64,000 nucleotides of DNA, taken from the NCBI GenBank assembly GCA_026873275.1, contig JANTUC010000003.1:310001-374000 (forward strand), read 5' to 3'. The translations under genes were made by a program, and so were the position numbers. Positions 1 to 9,114 of this stretch are shown piece after piece; the first letter of the stretch is position 1; every line of letters begins with the position of its first letter. This DNA is from Pseudopithomyces maydicus (lineage: Eukaryota > Ascomycota > Dothideomycetes > Pleosporales > Didymosphaeriaceae). The notes under the pieces are model-generated. The model was given only the letters and a program-made list of their open reading frames with translations. It had not been told where the DNA came from and did no database searches.

Positions 1-194
1 CCGACACGCCCGAGGAGCAGCTCAAGGCTTTCGAGCGCGACGTCAAGAAGGGTGGTAACTTGGTTGTCATGCACTACCTTTACCCTAGCACTGTTGGATA
101 TCTCAAGCAGTTCATCCAGATCGCAAAGGCGACCGGTAAGGAGCTGATGCGTGTGGACCAGTGCATGCAGGATCCCAATGCGCCGGCTTTGTAG
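1..194 (+). CDS. Polysaccharide (chitin) deacetylase, C-terminal end, partial
   Basis: Only the last 63 codons are present, read from base 3 to a TAG at 192-194; the gene enters from the left edge. The segment contains VVMHYLYPSTVGYL followed by an amphipathic stretch and a short Cys-containing tail (RVDQCMQDPNAPAL). This resembles the end of fungal NodB-type chitin/polysaccharide deacetylases, where the last catalytic-core strand is followed by a helix and a 'GECLGDP'-like tail. Members deacetylate chitin oligomers or cell-wall glycans and are usually secreted or wall-bound. The metal-binding and catalytic motifs lie outside the window, so the family call rests on the tail alone. Confidence 0.5.
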   Translation, partial: DTPEEQLKAFERDVKKGGNLVVMHYLYPSTVGYLKQFIQIAKATGKELMRVDQCMQDPNAPAL

Positions 195-549
195 AGCGAG
201 CAGGAGCAGGAAGATGAATGGGAAGAGGAGCAGTGGGATGACCAGGAATGGAGTAGAGATGGTTGGCGTTGATCCAACTTTGTAGATGAAATGGATACGA
301 GGCATGTGTGATGAGGCGTGGGCGGTTGGCGCTACTCAAAACAAAGCCTTATGTAATCTCTAATGCGTTCAATTGAGGAGTTCTCCCAGTCGTGGTCACC
401 TTGACTTTGTGTATTGAGCAGTGAAGACTACAAAGTATCTAATTTTCGCCAGGTCATGTCGAGAGTCGGTGAATTTCACGAACCCCACGACTATTCTACG
501 TTTTCAAGGACTAACTTTTTTTCATATTCCATACTCCGAGCTCAATTCC
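195..549. other. Convergent intergenic region
   Basis: Joint 3' flank of the deacetylase end (+) and the SH3-like gene (-). I see no further gene or repeat. Confidence 0.5.
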
Positions 550-1357
550 TCAGTTCTTACACTGACCTGCTGGAAGACCTGTTTGTAGTTAGCTTGTATC
601 TATCCCTTAATGAGCCCCAGTACTCACCATGCCACTCCGTCGGTTCAAACTGATCCGGCGAAAGCCAGCAATTATACGCCGGCTCCGTCAATCCGTACAA
701 CATCTGCACCCAAGTCGTGTTTCCTCCCACCGCTGTCCCCTTCTTCCAGCATCCTACATCAACATACCCATACTCATTCGTAACGAACTCCTTCTTGCAC
801 TCATCTTTCGTCAAGTCGGTGCAGTTGCGGCACACAAATGCTGTGTTGGTGCCGCTGAGTCGTGCTCCGATCTAATTACCAGCATTAATCATCGATTCAC
901 GCACCTCGCGAAAAGAGGAGTGTCTTACTTGGTGTTGAGGCGCTGCTCCGCACCACTGCAGTGTCTCGGTGAAATCAATGTCCGCGCCCTCTTTCGCGGC
1001 ATCTTCGTGTAGCCAGCAGCCTTCGCCGCCCGCTTTACCTCCCTGATCAACGTTCCCCACGCCGGGGTAAGAAAATAATTCGGGAGGTCCGAAGGAGCCG
1101 TTGGTGTTGACCCAGAGGTATAACCACGAGCCCTCGTTGTCGTTGAGCCGCCCTTTGTTATCTTTCATGGTTGAAGTTGTCCAGCACGAGACATTCAGTT
1201 TGTTATTAGCCCCAAACGAGTGCACGGAGTAGGGCATGTTGTCAGCATGGTGACGGCATGGCGCTTGCGGTTCCGTGGTGATGGTAATGTAAGGCTTGTA
1301 CTTTGGAGCGCGCTGGAAAAGCGACAAGAAAGGGAGAAGCTGCGCCAACGGTGCCAT
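550..1357 (-). CDS. Cys-rich protein with two SH3-like CW modules, probably secreted
   Basis: Three exons in transcript order: 1357-929, 871-628, 578-550. The introns (57 and 49 nt) have GTAAGA and GTGAGT donors, and the second has a GCTAAC branch site. The phases close exactly to give 233 residues. The N terminus has a short hydrophobic stretch (LAQLLPFLSLF), which makes a poor but possible signal peptide. An in-frame upstream extension is open but less likely. Two modules carry the pattern hydrophobic-x-CW...W: one around NVSCWTT and one around VDVGCWKKGTAVGGNTTW. This resembles the SH3-like fold of many fungal and bacterial extracellular proteins. About ten cysteines are present, the last close to the C terminus (GQCKN). 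The function is unknown; an extracellular or effector-like role is inference. Confidence 0.6.
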
Positions 1358-2841
1358 TATGTCTAACTTTTTCGTCACGATTAGATGCAAGGATTCGAAA
1401 AAGTTCCTGTCGTGCAATGTCGAAGTTCCGGAAAACTCTGAACGTATAAATACGGCGTAAGGATCTAAATTAGGCGGTTGGTAATTTATTCCACGTGGGA
1501 GATCTGCAGGGCGTCCAACATCCATATTGGTGTTTTGATTAAATGCATGCGGAGTAGTAATACGGGGGAGGTACGTTCAGCGGCTATTCGTTTTCGTACG
1601 AAAATAGCCGGTTAGGTTTCTGCGAAGGGAAAAACAACCGACAAACTTTACGAAGCAATGCGTATAAGATGCATAGACTGCAAATGATATTCGGCAGGTT
1701 TCCTATTCCGTATCTTATGTACAGGTCCGAACGACGTTAATCGAAGACCAGATGCGTCTGCCTAAGGATTGTGCATGCGCTTATTTTACAAGTAGCCTGA
1801 TCAACAGCTGAGTCGAACATGCGCGATATATTTCTGCTCTGGCAGGTTTAACAACAGTGAGTGCTTTAAGAACTAGCGATAAAGCTGATGCGTTCTGTCT
1901 TCTAGTGTGACCAAGTAAATAAATTGACGAAGCAAGTAGACGAAGCAGGTAGACAAAGCAGATAGCGCATCATCAGAAACCAATATTCTAAATCAGGGCT
2001 GATATTATTCATCATATTAGTATCATTCAGTGAGGTGTTCCATTAAGCGGTTACTCATTGATAGGAAATGTCTCGAGTTCTCTTCTAGAGCGCTTTCGCC
2101 ATCGTCAGTTGTAGCAACTTTGGGTCTTCTCCGTCATGCAGAATTCCTTCTCTCATAACGAAGTGGACTTGGAGAGGGTATTGTTGTATCAATCGTTTAT
2201 CTTTTATTGTGAGAGGGAAAAGGAAATAGATGGAACAGCACAGCAACTCCATCGAGATATACCACCGCAGCAAGAGCAGAGATGACCCGTTCAGACACCC
2301 CAATGGACGCGCCGACATATTGTAAGCCATAGGAGTTTCCTGGCGCGGTAGCGGGGCAGGGTGTCTCTTCATGGTGTCGCTCACTTGTATCTTTATTGGC
2401 TGCGTTGTTGTAACATGACTATATCTAGTACCAGATACGCAAATAATAGTTAACTATGCGTTTAATAACCTATACATATGCCCTTTCCTTGTTTTGTTGC
2501 TGAAATTCGGTATCGTTGCTGAAAAAAAAGCGATTAGCAAACACCCATTTGTCGAGGACATTGTGCCATATTCGAATTTACCTGGTTTCGATTGCGCTAG
2601 TGCCAAAGACTGTCTCAGGTAATTTGCCTTCAAAGAATTACCAATTCAAATGAGGGTGGAGCCGGAGATAATCGTTCACGTTAATCACAATGTAAACGAA
2701 GTCTGTTGAATAATTTTATCAGTGCCTACATTTTTCAACCCGTCAAACGCACAATGCACAACGCGACATTTCAAATTCGTTCACTATGCTCTATATGCTC
2801 CGTTTGCTCATCACAATGACCCGACCCGGCACGGACTGCGT
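1358..2841. other. Intergenic, no supported gene
   Basis: AT-rich flank between the SH3-like gene and the first BTB-like gene. A short minus-strand open frame at 2085-2384 lacks family resemblance and codon structure. Nothing else is supported. Confidence 0.5.
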
Positions 2842-2849
2842 TTATATAA
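2842..2849 (+). promoter_or_regulatory. TATA box of first BTB-like gene
   Basis: The sequence TTATATAA lies about 115 bp upstream of the ATG at 2964 and is followed by a pyrimidine- and CA-rich leader. A good fungal core-promoter candidate. Confidence 0.45.
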
Positions 2850-2963
2850 ATCCTCGACAATCCCCAAGAATATTTTCCAGACCAAACCCACTTACCAATT
2901 CTCACCACAACCGACTCGATCATCTCCCCTTCTAAAACCATTTCATCAGTCCACTTGTTCGAA

Positions 2964-3686
2964 ATGAATACCACTCTCCAGTTTAAGGCTTCTCTCGACA
3001 GCAACTCCAAGCCAATTGTACAGGCTCTCATCGACGAGAACTTGTTCAAGATGAAGAAGGAAGACCGGCTCGACCTCGGATCAGGCCCCACCTTCAAGTT
3101 GAAGCTGGGCGAAAACATCACCATCCACGAGGAGGTTCCCAAGCGGGCCGCCATGGCCTTCTCCAAGGCGTTCAACGACCAGCTGAGCAAGCACCCGGGC
3201 GCTTCGGCCTTTATGCTCAACCCGCTCCAAGTCTCCGAGGCCTCGGTTGCCGCTCTTGTCGACTTCATAGTCGGCAACAGCAAAACCAACAAGCCGTTCT
3301 CGCTTCCGACCCAGGGTCTCCAGTTGTCAGAGGCCATCGGCCTGTACCACCACGGCCTGATCTTTGGCATGGAGCGTCACGTTGCTGCTCTCCGTGCTGC
3401 CATCTTGGGCCAAGTCAACGACGACAAGGGCCCGATCATCTCGTACGGTGCTCTCAACGAGCTCGTGCGTCTTCCTGTCCATGACCGCATCTACCAGGCT
3501 ATTGTCCGCAAGCTCGAAGGCCTTGTCCATATCAAGGCTCTCGACGATGACCCAGAGTGGCCTGTCTGGCTGAAGAAGAATGGGATGTTTAGGATCGAGA
3601 TGGAGAACTGGAAGGCGATCCGCGAGGAGCGCGCCCAGAAGAACCGGTTCGACCGCAACTTCCCCACCCTTGGCAAGAACGCCTAG
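2964..3686 (+). CDS. BTB/POZ-like protein, paralogue 1
   Basis: Intronless, 240 residues from ATG 2964; a TTG three codons upstream is not a plausible fungal start. It aligns over its full length with the gene at 6718-7437. Shared blocks include LQFKAS, LFKM..DRL.LG.GPTF.L..GE, PKRAAM, QV.E..V..L.D.IV.NSKT..PFS, and near the end VRKIEGLVHI or its variant. The N-terminal half has the layout of the fungal BTB-like fold (strand, anchored helix 'PKRAAMAFSKAF', then strand-helix). Such proteins are abundant lineage-specific families in Dothideomycetes. Neither catalytic residues nor a signal peptide is seen. The C terminus is Lys/Arg-rich and ends FP.L. The BTB assignment is by pattern; the exact function is unknown. 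Confidence 0.7.
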   Translation: MNTTLQFKASLDSNSKPIVQALIDENLFKMKKEDRLDLGSGPTFKLKLGENITIHEEVPKRAAMAFSKAFNDQLSKHPGASAFMLNPLQVSEASVAALVDFIVGNSKTNKPFSLPTQGLQLSEAIGLYHHGLIFGMERHVAALRAAILGQVNDDKGPIISYGALNELVRLPVHDRIYQAIVRKLEGLVHIKALDDDPEWPVWLKKNGMFRIEMENWKAIREERAQKNRFDRNFPTLGKNA

Positions 3687-3687
3687 A

Positions 3688-3770
3688 GTTGACCAGATAC
3701 CCTCAGAGCATTCTCAGTGGCTCCCTAGTATCAACTAGGGAGCTTTCACCATATACTCTGAGGGGTCAAC
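3688..3770. repeat. 83-bp nested inverted repeat just after the stop codon
   Basis: The inner arms 3720-3729 and 3734-3743 are a perfect 10-bp palindrome (GCTCCCTAGT/ACTAGGGAGC) with a 4-nt loop. The outer arms GTTGACC (3688-3694) and CCTCAGAG (3701-3708) pair with CTCTGAGG (3756-3763) and GGTCAAC (3764-3770). It begins two bases after the stop, so the transcript could fold into a long hairpin. A degenerate copy of the inner arm follows near 3783-3800. It could be a 3' processing structure or a small MITE-like remnant; no target duplication is obvious. Confidence 0.7.
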
Positions 3771-3810
3771 TATTGTCTCACCGGCTCCCTAGTACCATCT
3801 ATTGAGCATT

Positions 3811-3982
3811 CTGTTTGGTAGTATACCAACAATCAATACAATCTTTCTTATACTTAGCTTCCAACTCAAATATGTGATGAATGTTTCTTATACGATCTGT
3901 TTGGTAATATACCAATAATCAATACAATACTTCTTATACTCAGCTTCCAACTCAAATCTGTGATGCATGTTGCTTACACGAC
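3811..3982. repeat. Two tandem copies of an 86-bp AT-rich unit
   Basis: Copy 1 starts at 3811 and copy 2 at 3897, both with CTGTTTGGTA. Both carry the same internal landmarks (ATACCAA.AATCAATACAAT, CTTCCAACTCAAAT, GTGATG) with about ten mismatches. The run ends where the GC-richer decayed region begins. Confidence 0.75.
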
Positions 3983-4474
3983 CGACCGGTTCACGGACGA
4001 AGTGTCCCAGTACGCAACGCACGACACCACCGCGCCTAGGAGCGAAAGGAGCCGGTCGTTGCGGGAGCGCAGCGATCACCAATACCCCAATAACCAGACC
4101 CGCTCCCGTTCCACCCTAGGTCCCCGTACGGACGCGGAGATCACTTACCTCGAACGCTCTATCCGGTCGTTCAGCCTACACCGGAGTGAGACCGCCCCCA
4201 CCGCGACCAGTGACGGCCGAAGAGCACCGACGTCCTCCAAGGGGAATTCCGCGAGCAGTAGTGGGGTGGCGACATCGCTTTTCTGGGCATCCCGGAGAAC
4301 ACCTTGCCGAACGTGAACGACCTAACTTGTTGGTCCGATGTGGGGTTTACGATCCGCACCGCCCTTGAGGATATTGAAGATGCGTTTGATGCAGTGGATC
4401 CAGTTGATGCTATTGAGCTAGCCCCTACCGACGATGAGCTGGAGGAGGCGGCGGCGGAGGGAGAGGAGTTCTAG
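3983..4474 (+). pseudogene. Decayed coding remnant, unknown family
   Basis: A GC-rich stretch between AT-rich flanks. A protein-like frame runs from 4262 to the TAG at 4472-4474: GDIAFLGIPENTLPNV, then a strongly acidic tail ending EEAAAEGEEF. Upstream the same frame is interrupted by TGA and TAG (about 4210 and 4259-4261), each following CA or CAG-like context. Before that, coding-like sequence continues in other frames (EITYLERSIRSFSLHRSE). No intact start exists. I do not recognise the family; it may be the 5' part of the same ancient gene as the remnant at 5180. Confidence 0.4.
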
Positions 4475-5179
4475 GGTGATACGGCTGGGGAGGTGATATA
4501 GGAGTAGGGGCCCTCATCAATTACATTCACTGTCTCCTGTTTGGTGTATTGTTTTGCTCTCATTACTGTTGGATTCGTTGCGCCTAGTTTGCCCTTGGTG
4601 GCTGGAGTCGGCATGACCTGTACAGGTTTTCACGACGGTAATTCAAAATCATATGGGGGCCACCTATGGACGTATGTATACGCTGCGCCGGCCAGATCGT
4701 CTCTTGTGAAGGAAGCAGGACGCATAGACTGGGACATATACCTTGGTCTGACTTGCACCTTTGCGCCGTCTTTCTATATGCTACTTACGCTATATTGCTA
4801 TGCTTTGGAGTTCCCTTTGTCCCTGTTCTCGTCCGTATTCTTAGCCCCTATCGCCGGAACTATGTGCCTTTTGTAGTAACTACCCGATTGCCCCGTTGGT
4901 GTGCAACCACTTTAGTACTCCTTGGATCTGCTCGGCTAGCTGGTAGTAGCTGAGCAGGGTGGTTGTCTGTTCTAGCTGGCCTCTTCAGCAGACAGGACGC
5001 CGCGGAGGGCCTCTCCTTGGCGTCGGCGAAGCTGATCACCTTGGTTATAAGGTGAAAGATGCTAAGCACGGATGGATCGGTCCCTGCCTCCTGGCGGGCT
5101 GCCGTGTACAGCTCGAAGTAGATTTGCTCCTTAGCGTCGAGCGCTGCCTTCCGGTCGGGGGTACATAGACAAGTCAGTG
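4475..5179. other. Decayed region without an intact gene
   Basis: Open stretches occur on both strands. One minus-strand frame around 5020-5160 has a helical, coding-like composition (KEQIYFELYTAARQEAG). None has a start, a family match or splice structure. Probably remnants of the same insertion or decayed gene block. Confidence 0.35.
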
Positions 5180-5795
5180 ATGACCCGGCAGACGGCCACG
5201 GACGGGACCGACTCCTCAGAGGAAGACCAGATTCGTCCCCAGCCATAGTACTTCAACAAGCGCCTGCAGGCCCGCATTGACGCCAGCCGGGTACACGCCG
5301 ACCGCCTACACGCCTTCGCGCGTGACGCAACCTACCACGGCCACCTCGCGGACACACCAACCACTTCCACGTAGTAATCACCGACAACGAAAACGCGCCT
5401 CGTGCGTACCAACCCCCACTAGCACCATTCCACCACGGACGAACAGTCGAAGCCGTACGACGCATCAACCTCTGGTTGGCCGCCAAACGAGATTTCTACG
5501 CACGATACCCCGACAGCGTCTCCGCTCTAGTGCTCCACGCGGGTGCCAACGATGAGCGGTGGATGGCCGCCAACATCTCGACGGCTTCCCGATCATCGAC
5601 ACCTCCCACCTGGATTTGTACAATCGCCATCGCGCGAAGCCGTCGGCCGGAATGCCCACAACCCGCTCCCTGGCCGCCATAGCGGAGGACGCGGGGGTAC
5701 AGACGGCCCCTATGTGGGCCCACAACGCTGGTAACGACAGCGCGGTTACGCTGGCCGTCGTCCAGGCGTTTCTCGCGCGATCCATAGATATGTAG
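5180..5795 (+). pseudogene. Gfd2/YDR514C-like DEDDh nuclease-fold pseudogene
   Basis: Coding-like sequence starts at ATG 5180 (MTRQTATDGTDSSEEDQI). It meets an in-frame TAG near 5246, continues (RIDASRVHADRLHAFARDA), and shifts frame near 5350 into HFHVVITDNENAPRAYQ. It shifts again near 5574 into DGFPIIDTSHLDLYN and ends at TAG 5793-5795. The late blocks LVLHAGANDERWM, IIDT, and MWAHNAGNDSAVTLAVVQAFL are the landmarks of fungal Gfd2/YDR514C-like proteins with an RNase-H/exonuclease fold ('HNAGNDA.TL'). The breaks are not at homopolymers, unlike those elsewhere in the window, so this looks like true decay. Family identification is from memory of motifs. Confidence 0.6.
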
Positions 5796-6717
5796 GGACA
5801 CGGCCCACTAGCGACCATGTGGAGGGGTGCGTACGCAGCTCCGGCAGCTACAATCCAACCAACCGTCTGCATTTGTAACGGCGCAGTAAACGTGGTGGGT
5901 TTACAGTCAGGTGGGCGTTAGGATAAGGTTCGGCAGGGGTAAGCTCAGGCGGGACCGGGCAGGCCGAGCAGATCCTCAAACAGGAGTTGATATATAAATA
6001 AGCTCCCATATCAAAGTTCTCCGGTGATCTTTGTAGCCTTCCAGTCAGACCAGACACACTCGTGTTATCTACTAGAATCATTTACACTAATCATAGTGGC
6101 CGGGATAAGATATGTAGCTTAAACAAATGCCACCACGTATAACTTGTTGTATTTTATGTATATGCCAAAGTTCATGATTGTTCGTTACTTTCCGTTAAAT
6201 TCTAGTGTGAAAACCAAAAACCAATCTAGACAATGGTATTTGGGGTTGTCTTACACCAATGTCTTACCTCAATATATCCCTGGTGATGATCAACCAAGAC
6301 AGTTCTACTTTGGGAGTGGGATCTTCATTCAAAAGAGCACAAAGTACAATTTCCAAGAAAGTAGATCAATGTATCTAATGTTTAGGGCAGTCAAATCGAC
6401 CTAGAATGCTAGAGCTCTCACGCTTCAGACCATAGTTCTTCAGCTAGTGACCATTAGATTCATACATTGTTAGCGTCATTTTTCACAACGATATTCAGGC
6501 ATTGTGTCTTCACAATGCTAGGGCTTATTCCAATTATAACTCTTATCAAAACTGTATATATACCTTCCGCCCAAGCCAACATAGAATACAAATCAAACCA
6601 AGTAATCAGCCGTTTGACTGCAAGAAAGAATACACAGTATTCAACGATATTAGTAACCAGGTTGTTATCATTCATATCTATTCTTGAAGTCTACTACAAA
6701 ACTTCGGAACTGCAGCT
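5796..6717. other. AT-rich intergenic, promoter side of BTB paralogue 2
   Basis: No gene is supported; an 86-codon plus-strand open frame at 6144-6404 lacks any family feature. A TATATA at about 6555-6560 lies roughly 160 bp before the next ATG and is a core-promoter candidate. Confidence 0.4.
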
Positions 6718-7437
6718 ATGAGTTCACTACAGTTCAAAGCCTCTACGAATGGAAGCAACGAGCCAGTTGATCAGGCTATCATCAAAGGCTCACTTTTCAA
6801 GATGACCAGCAAAGATCGCCTAAAGCTTGGGGACGGGCCTACTTTCACTCTCCAAGTGGGTGAAACGACAATCACTCGTGAATTTCCGAAGCGTGCCGCC
6901 ATGGGAATGTCCGTATTCTGGAATGAAGTACTTTCAAAACACGGTCATTCTTCCGTGATCATGCTTCACCCATCCCAGGTCAACGAGAAACAGGTTCGCG
7001 TATTGACCGACTACATTGTAAGCAACTCAAAGACCAAGAATCCTTTCTCGATCCGGGTTCCAGAAACTCTCTGCGAATTGGTGGAACTCTATCGCCATAC
7101 GCAGTTGTTCGGTATGAGTGTTCCTGCTGGCGATCTTCGTTCTAGGCTCTTAGATCACTTGCGCAGCAACGAGAGTGTCTCGTATGTTGCACTAGAGAGT
7201 ATGGTAAAGCTCTCTGCTACGGATGTCTGCTACAAGGCAGTTGTTCGTAAGATTGAGGGTCTAGTTCACATTGGCTGCCTTGACAACGATGAAGAGTGGA
7301 AGTCCTGGGTGAGCTGCCACCCTAGTTTCGCAGCTGATATGAGCAGCTGGCAAGCTGAGCGGCGTAAACGCCAGAAGGACGCTAAGATTGCTCAGAAGAA
7401 GATCAACTGGGAGAAAGATTTCCCTCCTTTGGTTTAG
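6718..7437 (+). CDS. BTB/POZ-like protein, paralogue 2
   Basis: Intronless, 239 residues from ATG 6718. Full-length paralogue of the gene at 2964. It has the same start block (LQFKAS), DRLKLGDGPTFTLQVGE, FPKRAAMGMS, the V..L.DYIVSNSKTKNPFS block, and VVRKIEGLVHIGCLDND.EW near the end. The basic tail (RRKRQKDAKIAQKK) ends FPPL as in paralogue 1. Protein identity looks like roughly 40-45%, so the duplication is old, yet both frames are intact, which argues that both are used. Codon use is more AT-rich than paralogue 1. Function unknown; BTB-type dimerisation or scaffolding is inference. Confidence 0.7.
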   Translation: MSSLQFKASTNGSNEPVDQAIIKGSLFKMTSKDRLKLGDGPTFTLQVGETTITREFPKRAAMGMSVFWNEVLSKHGHSSVIMLHPSQVNEKQVRVLTDYIVSNSKTKNPFSIRVPETLCELVELYRHTQLFGMSVPAGDLRSRLLDHLRSNESVSYVALESMVKLSATDVCYKAVVRKIEGLVHIGCLDNDEEWKSWVSCHPSFAADMSSWQAERRKRQKDAKIAQKKINWEKDFPPLV

Positions 7438-7561
7438 GTTCGCTGAGCTGAGCTGTGCAGTCCCGTAAAACTTCATGTTTAGGCCTGATATTACATTAGG
7501 CCTTGTTTTAGTAATTGAAAGATACCCCCAAAATAAGTCTTCGAAAAGAACATGAGTGTTA

Positions 7562-9114
7562 TTATAGTGATGATAAACCGTTCTCCACAAAACTACATAA
7601 GCTCTCAACAAATTGACCTTCATCCAGCTCACCAACACCCAATGCTCCTTTTCTCCAGCTTACAACGTATCTCAAGCTACCACCCTTCAAGCTAACCATC
7701 GTGAATTTCAACGGACCACCGGTGACTTCACCTGGGGTTGCGAAGATCACATCGCTAATATTTCCGCCGCTCATGTACAAATCGTCGTGAAGAGTTTCCA
7801 ATACGCCAATATTACTCACTTGGAAGGAACAGGATCGCTGCGTTCCCTCTTTATTAGCTAGCCATTTGCGAATGCTGGGCAGGTACTTGAGCAACCCAAT
7901 AAATTGATCTTGGGTGGTTGACCAAGCCTCTGCAAGCTGCCTAGTAGTAGAGGCAATCGCTGACCAATCTTCCTCTGTAAGAACCTTGTTCATCGTTACC
8001 GGATCCTGGCGGGCATACGTGATAGCGCATCCGGAGGTAAAAAGACCGCCTTCGTCATCTGAGGCGCCTATGGATTTCCGCATATTGATTGCCGTGGCGG
8101 AGACAAAATTTGTGACGGATGGATCAGCTGGAAGATGTTTGCTCAAGGATTTTGCAACGAGGTGTTGAAACAGGCCTGTGAGTTTTGCATTGTGGCCCCT
8201 CGCAACCTCGATTGCTTTCTCCAGAGTCGCGGCCGGAACTTCTCTGAGTTTCATCCGTGTAGGTGCGATAGATACTGGTGCCCCAAGCCAAGTACCGACA
8301 TCTAGGGAGGATGCTGAGGCTCGTCGACCCAAGAGTGACGGTACAAGGTAAGCAATTGATGAAGATATCAGATAAGACCAGGATATTGGCAACCTTTCGG
8401 GTGTGTCAAATGGACCCGGCAGCGGTCCAGAGATTACTGGAATAATGGACGGTGTTGTTTTGACGGAACTCTTGGGGTCATTGAGCGCTTGTGAGAATGT
8501 GCGATGAAAAGCTTTCCCAAATATCCCGTCTCCCAGTGCATGTGAGAAGGTGAATGCGACGAGGAAATTTTGTTCATAAGGATATACAACGATTTTCCAG
8601 GGTGGTACATCTCGAGGAAATGGTGTGTCTACGTCAGATGCAAGCACATCTTCCAAGTCCTTGGATGCGTGTTTCTGCTGTAAGTGTCCCTTGATGTACA
8701 CGTGTTTGTCGAGTTTGATCGTGGAGACCCGCTTGAAGTAGGCTTTATCAGTGTTGGTGTCTTCTAGAGTCACCGATAGATAGCTGTGCTCGTTGATGCA
8801 GCCCTTCAAGGCGCTGTAGAAAGATGCCTTGAGATAAGGGTTGAAACTCGATGGTAGTGGGTAGACAACTGCCACTATCAACGCATGATAAAATCCCAGA
8901 TTCTCTCTGCTGATTACACTTTGTTCGTTCGGGCCTGCCGTGTTACAACCTTGTCCAGAATTAGGTAGTCGATGTACTTACTAGCATATCTGAGAAATCT
9001 ATCTTTAGGAGTCGTACTATGAGGGTGGGACGTCACTGTATCTGGAGGTCTGGAATAGGTTTGGTGGTGCATAATACTGGCACCTAGCCAAGCGTTCGTA
9101 GATACACTGAGCAT
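7562..9114 (-). CDS. Alcohol acetyltransferase/condensation-fold acyltransferase
   Basis: The main exon (8909-7562) encodes LGFYHALIVAVVYPL, an acyltransferase core with the HxxxD motif FSHALGDG, and conserved tail blocks (CSFQVSNIGVLE, DVIFATPGEVTGGPL). This is the pattern of the AATase/condensation superfamily, which uses acyl-CoA to esterify alcohols or other acceptors. The main exon has no ATG at its start. An upstream exon from ATG 9114 (or ATG 9072) ends in PKDRFLRYAS, which supplies the usual 'ERF...LGFY' N terminus. The in-phase join uses donor GTACAT (8977) and acceptor CAG (8910), giving 494 residues. A better-looking GTAAGT four bases earlier would break frame. The N terminus is therefore less certain than the rest. 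Confidence 0.72.

Noticed and set aside
2085..2384. 99-codon open frame (-)
   Set aside because: Composition unlike a protein and no conserved feature.
3811..3982. Possible CRISPR-like array
   Set aside because: Only two contiguous units without spacers in a eukaryotic genome; simple tandem duplication.
6144..6404. 86-codon open frame (+)
   Set aside because: AT-rich, non-ATG-supported and without family resemblance.
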